Assembly: GCA_017453705.1 (NCBI GenBank)
Contig: JAFTEK010000229.1
Span: forward strand, 1-5,541
Source of the DNA: Treponema sp.
Lineage (GTDB): Bacteria; Spirochaetota; Spirochaetia; Treponematales; Treponemataceae
DNA length: 5,541 nt
Direction: 5' to 3'
In this document: in pieces, positions 1 to 5,541 of the stretch
Numbering within the stretch: the stretch's first letter is position 1
How the letters are laid out: the number at the start of each line of letters is the position of its first letter
Program-made: the position numbers and the translations under genes
Notes under the pieces: model-generated
Seen by the model: only the letters and a program-made list of their open reading frames with translations
What the model was told of the DNA's origin: nothing
The model's database searches: none

Positions 1-554
1 CAGAAGGCTGCTCAGTCCTGCTGACGGACACGGTAGGCTTTATTTCAAAACTTCCCCATACGCTTATAGATGCATTCAAGTCAACACTGGAGGAAGCCTC
101 TTTTGCCGACCTGCTGCTTGTGGTCGTGGACTCAAGCGACCCAGACTGCATCAAGCAATATGAGCAAGTCCAGAAAGTACTGGCTGAGATTGGCGCGGAC
201 AAAATAAAGCAAATAGTGCTGCTGAACAAGGCCGATAAGGAAAGTGGGGAGCTGGGGCTTGAAGCGGCATTTCCTGCTGCCATAAGGGTCAGCGCAAAAA
301 CAGGAGAGGGCTTTGATGAGCTTATAGCCGCTGTCACAGAAGGACTTTTCGGGGAAATAGAGCACTACAGGATAGCGATGGAAGACTGCCAGCTTGTAGA
401 GCTGGTAAGGAAAAACGGCAGGATACTTAAGGAAGAATGGCAGGACGGCTTTATTGAGCTGGAGGCCAGAATTCCAGGTACTACCGGAGAAGACGGCAAG
501 GCGACGAGCAGAACACGTTCCCTGCTCTCAAAATATCTATGCAAGGAGGAATGA
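1..554 (+). CDS. hflX: GTPase HflX, C-terminal part (5' truncated by window edge)
   Basis: HflX is a ribosome-associated GTPase of the Obg-HflX superfamily that splits stalled or stress-arrested 70S ribosomes. The frame is open from base 3 to the TGA at 552-554, giving 183 visible residues. The start and the P-loop (G1) lie left of the window. Visible motifs are LLTDTVGFISKLPH near residues 6-19 (G3 Dx2G and the HflX-typical FISKLPH switch II), AFKSTLEEASFADLLL near 24-39, the G4 motif NKAD at residues 75-78 (base 225), and G5 VSAKTGEGFDEL just after. About 80 residues of C-terminal domain follow. A GTG at base 120 is an internal Val codon in the VVVDSSDP strand, not a start. The stop is followed within five bases by the next gene, whose Shine-Dalgarno site lies inside the hflX 3' end, so the two are probably co-transcribed. 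Identification is firm from the motifs. Confidence 0.95.
   Translation, partial: EGCSVLLTDTVGFISKLPHTLIDAFKSTLEEASFADLLLVVVDSSDPDCIKQYEQVQKVLAEIGADKIKQIVLLNKADKESGELGLEAAFPAAIRVSAKTGEGFDELIAAVTEGLFGEIEHYRIAMEDCQLVELVRKNGRILKEEWQDGFIELEARIPGTTGEDGKATSRTRSLLSKYLCKEE
543..550 (+). promoter_or_regulatory. Ribosome binding site that fixes the start of the FliL-like gene
   Basis: AAGGAGGA lies within the last codons of hflX. Three in-frame ATG codons are nearby, at 539, 551 and 560. The first precedes the site and the second abuts it. Only the ATG at 560 has a usable spacing, about nine bases, so 560 is chosen as the start. Confidence 0.8.
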
Positions 555-559
555 AAACA

Positions 560-1144
560 ATGGCAAGGGTAAGGTTCAGGCACGACAACGGGAAATACTA
601 CTCCCGCGAACAAGATGCCAGAAGGAGAGTCAGCTCAAAAAATGAAGTGAACTCCTACGGCGGACTCAACAGGACGCTGCTTTTAATACTAATAACAATG
701 GTGATTATCTTCATCGGGGGAACAGCCCTCGCGCTGGCCAAAAACGGCGGGGAGCTTTCGGTCAAGTACCGCAAGAGCGATCCCAGCCCCAAGCAAGTGG
801 TCAATTCCAGCCTGAAATCCAAGCAGGCCGTAAGCGCCTACACGGAGCTGGGGCAGATAAGGGCCGTCACCAAAGGGGAAGGAGACAAGGGGGGCAGCCT
901 GCTCATTGTCGCACCCTGGTTCTCATACCCCTCGAATGACACCCAGCTCTACGAGGAGCTGGCCCAGAAGGAAAAACAGGCCAAGTCCATCATACTCGGT
1001 TATTTCTCGTCCTACACCAAAGCCCAGCTGCTGGACATGGGCGAGCAGATGGTAAAAGAAGGAATACGGGGAAAAATAAATGAGCAGCTGGTCATGGGAC
1101 AGATTAGCAACGTGTACTTTGACGATTATATGTTCTTTGAGTAA
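560..1144 (+). CDS. FliL-like single-pass membrane protein (flagellar basal body-associated family)
   Basis: The product is 194 residues from the ATG at 560. It has a basic cytoplasmic N-terminus of about 37 residues rich in Arg and Lys. One transmembrane segment follows at about residues 39-60 (LLLILITMVIIFIGGTALALA), then a periplasmic part of about 130 residues. The periplasmic part looks like a FliL domain: an early strand TELGQIRAVTK, a hydrophobic strand LLIVAPWFSYPSNDTQLYEEL, then ILGYFSSYTKAQLLDMGEQ and the terminal INEQLVMGQISNVYFDDYMF. This resembles the FliL pattern of xxYFSxxTxxEL and a final (K/Q)(V/I)xxVYFxxFxx. FliL proteins surround the flagellar stator and MotB and tune torque; here that would mean the periplasmic flagella of a spirochaete. 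The gene is outside a flagellar operon and follows hflX, so it may be a paralogue rather than canonical fliL; no symbol is given. The assignment rests on pattern recognition and is fairly likely. Confidence 0.72.
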   Translation: MARVRFRHDNGKYYSREQDARRRVSSKNEVNSYGGLNRTLLLILITMVIIFIGGTALALAKNGGELSVKYRKSDPSPKQVVNSSLKSKQAVSAYTELGQIRAVTKGEGDKGGSLLIVAPWFSYPSNDTQLYEELAQKEKQAKSIILGYFSSYTKAQLLDMGEQMVKEGIRGKINEQLVMGQISNVYFDDYMFFE

Positions 1145-1149
1145 ATGAT

Positions 1150-1276
1150 ATCCCGAAAAACCGCTGCAGGGCATCTCTAAAACTGGTCAAGCTCAGTTTT
1201 TAGAGAGTGCTGTCGAAGTTTTTCGAGGTTCCCTTCACCTGAAACTTCGTCGTGAGTCGCAGCGATTTTTCGGGAT
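1150..1276. repeat. Nested inverted-repeat element (outer stem with two inner hairpins) between convergent genes
   Basis: The outer arms are 1150-1167 and 1259-1276. They match at 17 of 18 positions; the exception (C1161 opposite A1265) becomes a G-U pair in a minus-strand transcript. Inside are two further hairpins. The first is 1171-1185 with 1194-1210 (GCATCTCTAAAACTG against its near-complement, two single-base bulges). The second is 1214-1221 with 1242-1249 (CGAAGTTT/AAACTTCG), extended by AGGT 1226-1229 with ACCT 1237-1240 around a seven-base loop. Together they would fold as a three-way junction. The element starts five bases after the FliL-like stop codon and ends 34 bases before the tautomerase stop codon. 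It could serve as a bidirectional terminator or mRNA-end stabiliser, or be a copy of a dispersed palindromic repeat. No clear target-site duplication flanks it and no clean U-tract follows the outer stem. Confidence 0.8.
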
Positions 1277-1310
1277 TGCCGGCGTGTTCCAAAAGCCCCT
1301 TGCCGGGAGC

Positions 1311-1652
1311 CTAGAAGTTGCGCCCGTTCCAGCCCCAGTCGGACACCCCCTGGTACTTGACGTAAACCTTGTCCGCAGGAATTCCCAGCTCGTCATTCAT
1401 AATACGGCAGATTTCCGCGGTCATCTTGTCGGAGTCATCGGCAGAGACATTCCCGAACACTGAGACAGAAATGAATGCCCCCTTGTCCAGCTTTTTCCCG
1501 GCCATCCACAGGTCGTAATTGTCATCAATACCCACCATAAGGTATGTTTCACCCTTGTGCATAAGCGAGATTGCCTTGCCCAGCTTGGACTTGATGGCCT
1601 CTTTCTGTTCCGCCGTGACAGGCACTGTTATCTTGGAATCGATGAATGGCAT
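1311..1652 (-). CDS. MIF-family (macrophage migration inhibitory factor-like) tautomerase
   Basis: The product is 113 residues, close to the 115 of vertebrate MIF. The family forms trimers that catalyse keto-enol tautomerisation of substrates such as phenylpyruvate, using the N-terminal proline freed by Met removal as catalytic base. The protein begins Met-Pro-Phe-Ile. Aligned by eye to human MIF without gaps at the N-terminus, Pro1, Pro10, Lys32 and Tyr36 (mature numbering) coincide. The C-terminal part GIPADKVYVKY and the ending WGWNGRNF match MIF RISPDRVYINY and VGWNNSTF. The active-site Tyr of VYxxY is kept, but the Asn97 position is Lys, and the CXXC motif of vertebrate MIF is replaced by GAFI. 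There is no signal peptide, so it is probably cytoplasmic unless released as vertebrate MIF is. The start at 1652 is supported by a strong ribosome binding site. It converges on the FliL-like gene. Confidence 0.9.
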   Translation of the reverse strand: MPFIDSKITVPVTAEQKEAIKSKLGKAISLMHKGETYLMVGIDDNYDLWMAGKKLDKGAFISVSVFGNVSADDSDKMTAEICRIMNDELGIPADKVYVKYQGVSDWGWNGRNF

Positions 1653-1658
1653 TATAAG

Positions 1659-1664
1659 CCTCCT
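1659..1664 (-). promoter_or_regulatory. Strong ribosome binding site of the MIF-like tautomerase
   Basis: The minus strand reads AGGAGG here, six bases before the ATG at 1652-1650. This is the cleanest site on the minus strand in the window and suggests efficient translation of the tautomerase independent of the genes upstream. Confidence 0.75.
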
Positions 1665-1673
1665 ATGAATAAA

Positions 1674-1702
1674 TTGCGTCGCAAGAACGACATGATACTA
1701 TA
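1674..1702 (-). promoter_or_regulatory. Possible promoter/operator region upstream of the tautomerase (weak)
   Basis: The space between the acetyltransferase remnant and the tautomerase is about 70 bases. On the minus strand it contains TATAGT at 1702-1697, resembling a -10 box. Downstream at 1674-1684 is a small palindrome, TTGCG-T-CGCAA on the plus strand, that could act as an operator. No convincing -35 box lies 16-18 bases upstream of the TATAGT. The proposal is tentative. Confidence 0.25.
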
Positions 1703-1722
1703 GCACATAAACCAGATGATTT

Positions 1723-2190
1723 CTATGATAACAGGCAGAAAGTCTGGGCATCAATCTTTTCCATGCCCAGATTCTTCCAAAAGATTTCCGCATTAGTATC
1801 TTTGGCATCCAGATAAATTTTCTTTGCGCCTGTGACGAATATGAGCCTCTCTATGGCTGATGTTCAAATTCAAACGTGCCTGTAATCCTTTTTAACCTCA
1901 AAGAGGTCTATCGTAAGCATATCGGCGAACTGCTTGTAAATACAGACAGCCTTTAGGAAATCGCTCGACGGCTTGTAATCAAAGACCATGTAGGAACAGT
2001 CCCTGAGCAAATATGAGAATTCCCCCTTGTGGGTGTATGCCTTTAAAAGCGGAAAACTTTCCCAGCCTTCCAACGCCATATAGGACTCAAATATGTCGCA
2101 GTCTAAAATCCTGTAGTTAAGGTTCATGGCAACAGTATAAAAACTAAGGACAGTTAGGGCAAGAGCATTTGATGCCCGATTCAGTTTCAA
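1723..2190 (-). pseudogene. GNAT-family N-acetyltransferase remnant with two in-frame TGA codons
   Basis: GNAT enzymes transfer an acetyl group from acetyl-CoA to amines. The open part (2190-1870, 106 codons if the TTG at 2190 is used; an ATG lies at 2127) ends with IDLFEVKKDYRHV, the expected motif A strand and the start of the R-x-x-G-x-G pyrophosphate loop. TGA stops then occur at 1872-1870 and 1866-1864, separated by one Ile codon. The same frame continues with TSAIERLI, GAKKIYLDAKDTNAEIFWKNLGM and a TAG at 1725-1723. That is the normal GNAT C-terminus (DxxNxxxxxFYxxxGF-like). The two TGA codons sit exactly where the two glycines are expected, so each could derive from GGA by one substitution. 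Without a restart the 106-residue product lacks most of the CoA site and should be inactive. It follows rnhB by about 28 bases and lacks a clear ribosome binding site. The family call comes from motifs only. Confidence 0.7.
1741..1773. repeat. Nine-base perfect inverted repeat in the 3' part of the acetyltransferase remnant
   Basis: TCTGGGCAT at 1743-1751 is the exact reverse complement of ATGCCCAGA at 1763-1771, with an 11-base loop. On a plus-strand RNA a G-U and an A-U pair extend the stem to eleven. It lies about 20 bases before the TAG that closes the acetyltransferase frame. The following minus-strand bases (CTTTCTGCC) are only weakly U-rich, so terminator function is uncertain. Confidence 0.45.
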
Positions 2191-2218
2191 GAGCGGTCAC
2201 TTTTGAAAGTGAATCGCC

Positions 2219-2791
2219 CTAATATGAGAAGGTCAGTCTCTGTATAGGGGACGGGCCTAATGAGCGGCAGGCCTCAACGTGTGCCTTTGTAGGATAGCCC
2301 TTGTGCCTGGCATATCCATAACCGGGATATATGGCATCGTATTCTTTCATTATCCTGTCCCTGCCTACCTTTGCTATTATGCTGGCAGCCATCACCTCCG
2401 GGTACTTTCCGTCAGCCTTAACCTCCGCCCGCACCGGGCATGGAATTTTTGGCGTATAAAGTCCGTCGGCCACAGCCTGCAAAGCCTCGCCCGCCTGCAT
2501 CTCAGGGAACCGAGTCAGCATATCCTGAAAAGCAAGGGACATGGCCTTAAGGCTTGCCTGCAAGATATTTATCCTGTCTATCTCGTCATGCTCCACACGG
2601 GCAAAGCCCCAGTATGCCTTTTCCGTAATGAGCTTTTCAGCGGCCTCCCTCTTTTTTTCCGATAGTTTTTTACTGTCATTAAGTATCCCTAGCGGAAAAT
2701 CATCAGGAAGAATAACACAGCCCGCCGTGACAGGGCCAGCCAGAGGTCCCCTGCCCGCCTCGTCCAGTCCGACAATACGTCCGCTCACCAT
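2219..2791 (-). CDS. rnhB: Ribonuclease HII
   Basis: RNase HII cuts the RNA strand of RNA-DNA hybrids and nicks 5' of single ribonucleotides embedded in DNA, starting ribonucleotide excision repair in the cytoplasm. The 190-residue product has the full family pattern: IVGLDEAGRGPLAGPV at residues 6-21, NDSKKLSEKKRE at 38-49, VADG at 107-110, KADGKYPEVMAASIIAKVGRDR at 125-146, and the conserved C-terminal YPGYGYARHKGYPTKAH followed by LGPSPIQR. The four acidic metal-binding residues appear as Asp10, Glu11, Asp109 and Asp127. Length is normal. The ATG at 2791 overlaps the TGA of the preceding gene (ATGGTGA; 7-base overlap) and is preceded by AAGGGGG at 2806-2800 with eight-base spacing. Translation is therefore probably coupled to the upstream secreted-protein gene. 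Confidence 0.96.
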   Translation of the reverse strand: MVSGRIVGLDEAGRGPLAGPVTAGCVILPDDFPLGILNDSKKLSEKKREAAEKLITEKAYWGFARVEHDEIDRINILQASLKAMSLAFQDMLTRFPEMQAGEALQAVADGLYTPKIPCPVRAEVKADGKYPEVMAASIIAKVGRDRIMKEYDAIYPGYGYARHKGYPTKAHVEACRSLGPSPIQRLTFSY

Positions 2792-4973
2792 TTCTCAAAC
2801 CCCCTTATCCTGTTGGAGACCACAGAAACATTCCTGGCAGCCCCGCTAGTCCTGACGGCAGAAAGTTTTCCCATGATTCCCTCCGCCTTGAGCGCACCGT
2901 TAAGCAGGTTATCCTCAAAGGCATAGCTGCCCCCTGAGAAATCCGCTATCCGCCCTGTATTACAGGACACGCTGGCGATGGATCTCTCAAGCCGTAAATC
3001 AGAGTCCAGCATACAGAACACGAGCGATGTATATGATGAAGATGAACAGCAGGAAGAATCTATCTCAAGCCTGGAAGCACTGGAATAAAAAACCGACGAA
3101 TAGGACGATGAGTATACGGAAAAAGATGATGAGCCTGCATAAAGCTCAGCTGAATGCAAGTTAACAAGATTGCCCGACAGCTCAAAAGATGCAGTGACAT
3201 CGCAGGAGTCAAAAAAAATCCTTCCGCCCAGGACGTTTATGAAGGCTGAGCGGTTAATGGCTGATTGCTGTACAAGCTGGCAGCCTTTAAACTTTACATC
3301 AGCATTGTGTATGGAAATACCTGCGTCCTTTGCAAAAGAAAGGCATCCCCTGCTGCCTTCTATCACGCAGGATTTTTCAATCAATATGTCAGAACTGACA
3401 ACGACATTCCCCTCAATGTGAACCGTAAGACCATTGCAAGAATTCACAGCGGCAACAGCTTTCTCAAAACTCGTGAACGGACAAGCCGAACTGCCGTTTC
3501 CTTCCGCAGGATTGCGATTCTCACCGGGCTGGACGGCCTTCACATAGACGTTCATGCCATCCACAGTAAGCAGCTGCTCCTTACGTTCCCCGACATTCCC
3601 TGATGCATCCATTGCATAGGCTACAAGCCTATAAACTGTCGGCCCTTCCCCGCCGGCAGGCAAAAAAAGCCTGTCTCCATCAAGCTCCTTAAACTCAGAG
3701 GAGGGCATTGCTGTATCAGCTGATGAAGAAAGCTTGCTTGTAGAATAGAAAATCCTTGAACCAGGCTCCCCTCAATGCGGACTTTTAGCCCGTCTGAAAA
3801 GTCACCAACCCCGCTGCTTTCATCAGCCGTTATCACCGGGGCTTTTGGGGGCAGCCTATCCAATTTATAACTGGCAGATAGCTTTCCCTGATACACAGAG
3901 TCCAGATACACACCGACTGTAAAGTTTCCAGAAACATCCTCACCGGGGAAAGCATCCATAATCATTCTTTCATACAAACCGTAAGAAGGGTTTTCTGCCC
4001 GCCCCAGCTTGTAATTTTTTAGGTAGGGAAGGGAAAGAGAAAGAGAGAAAGAAATGCTGCCATCATCCCTATATGAACACAGCAGAGCCGGTTTGGGGTA
4101 TAGAACAATGCTTTCCGTTTTTTCAGAAGACATCGCATCAACAGGCTTCCAGAAAAGAACGTGTGTCTCGCTCCTGTCCAGATGAATAGGAGAAAGCCTG
4201 CCCTGCCACTCCCCGTCATCAAGCTTATACAGGTATGCGGCATCCTGGGGCATGACCGTATCCCAGTCAGAAATAACAAAGGGCATCTGCCTGGCCTCAC
4301 CGCGCTCAACTTTTGCGGGAACTGTACGCACTATAAAGCGGAAAAACGTCTCCCCATCGGTCACGACAAATGGAACAATACGGACAATATTGCTTTCCGT
4401 CCCCAGAGAAAGAAGCCCTCCAGCAAAGAAACGCCCATCAGGATAAGGCACAGGAGCCCCATCCCCGGCAGAAAGCACCAAGCTATCAGACCCCCGGCAC
4501 GAATAGCTAAAGCCTTCAGGTATGGAAAAGACACTTCCTGCTGTATATTTGCGCAAAGGATTGGCTGCAATGGCATCCACAAAGCGTTTTTGTTCTGTGC
4601 TCCAGCTCCCTGCTATTCCCTGCCGGGAAGCTTTCTTAACAGTATAATCCACACCACAGTCAAAACGCCTGCCCGTCCTGTCCACTGCGGTAATCTTTAA
4701 GTGAACATCACCTTCCTTGTCGATAAGCGAAGGGCCGTCATAGGCAAAACCAAAAAGGAGCGGGTCGGAACCTGATATCGAGTAATATACCTCATAGCCG
4801 TCTGGAACATTCACAACAAGCGGCTGGCGGTTCCCCCATGTTCCGGGAGCTGGACTTATTATATCCCGCTCGGAAAAAGAAGAGGAAGACGGCAGGGCAG
4901 AAGGAATCTGGCAGAATCCCCTTAGAATTGCATTAAAAAGTATGAAAAAGAAAACAGACTGCCTGCGAAGCAT
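2785..4973 (-). CDS. Secreted protein with chitobiase C-terminal-like modules and a right-handed beta-helix; broken by a one-base frameshift
   Basis: Two overlapping frames (4973-3621, 450 codons; and the frame open to 2785) form one gene of 729 residues once one G is added in the G-run at 3768-3771. The start at 4973 has AAGGAG at 4992-4987, with rather long 13-base spacing. Residues 1-22 are a signal peptide (FFFILFNAIL core), followed by a Ser-rich linker. Residues about 35-113 (SPAPGTWGNRQPLVVNVP, YEVYYSISGSDP, ITAVDRTGRR) and about 372-462 (KAPVITADESSGVGDFSDG, GSRIFYSTS, RLVAYAMDASGNVG) resemble chitobiase/beta-hexosaminidase C-terminal Ig-like modules. The middle part is unrecognised. 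From about 474 a parallel beta-helix begins (SSACPFTSFEKAVAAV, then HIEGNVVVSSDILIEKSCVIEG and repeating short strands). Residues about 613-653 (3138-3016) are very rich in Ser, Cys and Tyr. It is probably periplasmic or surface-exposed; there is no evident catalytic site. Without repair, the first half ends after 48 foreign residues at 3621. Confidence 0.82.
3768..3771 (-). other. Frameshift site in the secreted protein gene (GGGG run)
   Basis: The minus strand reads ATT GAG GGG AGC in the upstream frame. Adding one G (GGGGG) gives ATT GAG GGG GAG CCT GGT, or I-E-G-E-P-G-S-R-I-F-Y-S-T-S, which joins the two halves in a chitobiase-like repeat without gap or stop. A -1 slip of the GGG-decoding tRNA at this site would give the same protein. 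The repaired gene has 2190 bases, a multiple of three. Confidence 0.88.
4025..4054 (-). repeat. Thirty-base polypurine/polypyrimidine tract inside the secreted protein gene
   Basis: The plus strand is uninterrupted A/G for 30 bases. The minus strand is therefore C/T only and encodes SFSLSLSLP around residues 308-316 by repeated TCT and CTN codons. Reading is in frame across it. It may be a slippage-prone site but shows no disruption here. Confidence 0.6.
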
Positions 4974-4983
4974 AAGAAGTCTT

Positions 4984-5541
4984 TCACTCCTTGAAAATCT
5001 CGGAGAGAACCTCCCTCAACTCAGGATAGGGCTTGTAGTAATGTTCCTCAAGCTCTTCCTGCGTAAGTCCCACCATCTCGTGGCTGCAGTAGTTAATCCA
5101 AGTGTTGTTGTCGGGCTGGTCTATCACAAACCTGCGGCACCAATAGTCAGGCTGTATCGGCAGCTGCTCTTCCTTGTAGCTGTAAATCTTGTAGTCATGG
5201 ACAACGACCTTTATGTTCTCGCGGGGAACCCCCTTCTCCAGCAGGATGCCCACAAGATAATTAAGTGTGCGCCCTGAATCATATATGTCATCCACCAGCA
5301 TTATCTTGTCACCAGGGCGCAAGTAGTCAGGAGAGTATGTCCATCCGTCTATCCTGACTGCATTCTGAATTTTCACATTGCTGTAGCTTCGCGCGACAAC
5401 AGCCGCATACAGAATCGGCTTATGGGATTTCATGGCCACCTTGTAATACTCGCTTATCACATTGGCCATGTACGCCCCGCCCCTAAGAGAAGCATAGATT
5501 ATATCAGGAACAAATCCGTCCTCCTTGCAAATCTTATGGGC
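4984..5541 (-). CDS. Phosphoribosyltransferase, hypoxanthine/xanthine PRTase-like (N-terminus beyond right window edge)
   Basis: Type I phosphoribosyltransferases join a purine base to PRPP in nucleotide salvage. The frame is open from the right edge to the TGA at 4986-4984, giving 185 visible residues. The ATG at 5469 is an internal Met: upstream codons read FVPDIIYASLRGGAY directly into MANVISEYYK, the normal early PRTase segment (PDxIxxxxRGGxxxA). The PRPP-binding loop is KIMLVDDIYDSGRTL, with the two acidic residues followed by D-S-G-R-T. The tail is characteristic of the small archaeal/bacterial HPRT-like group (PDYWCRRFVIDQPDNNTWI, then a Glu-rich end). Base specificity cannot be read from the sequence. 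The secreted protein gene begins ten bases downstream, its Shine-Dalgarno site overlapping this gene's last two codons, so the two are probably co-transcribed. A role in importing or recycling purines would suit a host-dependent spirochaete, but that is inference. Confidence 0.9.
   Translation of the reverse strand, partial: AHKICKEDGFVPDIIYASLRGGAYMANVISEYYKVAMKSHKPILYAAVVARSYSNVKIQNAVRIDGWTYSPDYLRPGDKIMLVDDIYDSGRTLNYLVGILLEKGVPRENIKVVVHDYKIYSYKEEQLPIQPDYWCRRFVIDQPDNNTWINYCSHEMVGLTQEELEEHYYKPYPELREVLSEIFKE

Noticed and set aside
539..1144. FliL-like gene starting at ATG 539 or 551
   Set aside because: The strong Shine-Dalgarno site at 543-550 is downstream of the first ATG and touches the second; only ATG 560 has proper spacing.
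1276..1306. TTGCCGG direct repeat at 1276-1282 and 1300-1306 as a target-site duplication of the intergenic element
   Set aside because: Both copies lie on the same side of the element and no matching copy is present at the left edge, so it does not mark insertion.
1864..1872. TGA recoded as glycine, as in some candidate-phylum bacteria
   Set aside because: hflX, the PRTase and the secreted protein gene end in TGA at positions fitting their families and neighbouring starts, and glycines in rnhB and others are not interrupted by TGA. Standard decoding is more likely.
4161..4700. Long plus-strand open frame opposite the secreted protein gene
   Set aside because: It lies antisense to a well-supported gene with signal peptide and modules, has no Shine-Dalgarno site and reads as a Pro/Arg/Lys-rich shadow.
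4911..4913. Lipoprotein lipobox at Cys21 of the secreted protein
   Set aside because: The residue before the Cys is Phe and the context LRGFC does not fit even the loose spirochaete lipobox (small residue at -1), so ordinary signal peptidase cleavage is more likely.
4984..5469. PRTase starting at the ATG 5469
   Set aside because: The frame is open to the window edge and upstream codons encode the conserved PDIIYASLRGGAY segment, so this Met is internal and the true start lies outside.

Overview
The window reads like part of a spirochaete chromosome, most probably Treponema or a close relative. This is inferred from a FliL-like protein with a typical spirochaete sequence style next to hflX, a secreted protein combining chitobiase-C-terminal-like modules with a beta-helix, moderate GC and clear Shine-Dalgarno sites. 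No rRNA or other taxonomic marker is present, so the genus is an inference.

Layout. Plus strand: the 3' part of hflX (1-554, its start lies left of the window), then five bases later a single-pass membrane protein with a FliL-type domain (560-1144). A 166-base convergent gap (1145-1310) follows. It is almost filled by an elaborate 127-base inverted-repeat element: an outer stem enclosing two hairpins. Minus strand, in transcription order from the right edge: a phosphoribosyltransferase (runs off the right edge, ends at 4984), a large secreted chitobiase-like/beta-helix protein (4973-2785) broken by a one-base frameshift, rnhB for ribonuclease HII (2791-2219, overlapping the previous gene by 7 bases), a GNAT acetyltransferase remnant (about 2190-1723) and a MIF-family tautomerase (1652-1311) with its own strong ribosome binding site.

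How they fit. The phosphoribosyltransferase, secreted protein and rnhB are packed tightly enough (10-base gap, then overlap) to be co-transcribed and partly translationally coupled, although their functions look unrelated. The GNAT remnant follows rnhB directly. The tautomerase is separated by a short intergenic region and could have its own promoter. hflX and the FliL-like gene form a two-gene unit transcribed toward this cluster.

Three things deserve attention. First, the GNAT gene has two in-frame TGA codons exactly where the two glycines of the acetyl-CoA binding RxxGxG motif are expected, and the same frame continues as a recognisable GNAT C-terminus. Second, the large secreted protein is one gene split by a missing G in a G-run; a -1 slip at the same site gives the same repaired protein. 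Third, the intergenic element between the convergent genes has long, near-perfect, nested pairing. I found no CRISPR array, tRNA, rRNA, insertion sequence or obvious defence system. No stretch over 300 bases lacks a gene.
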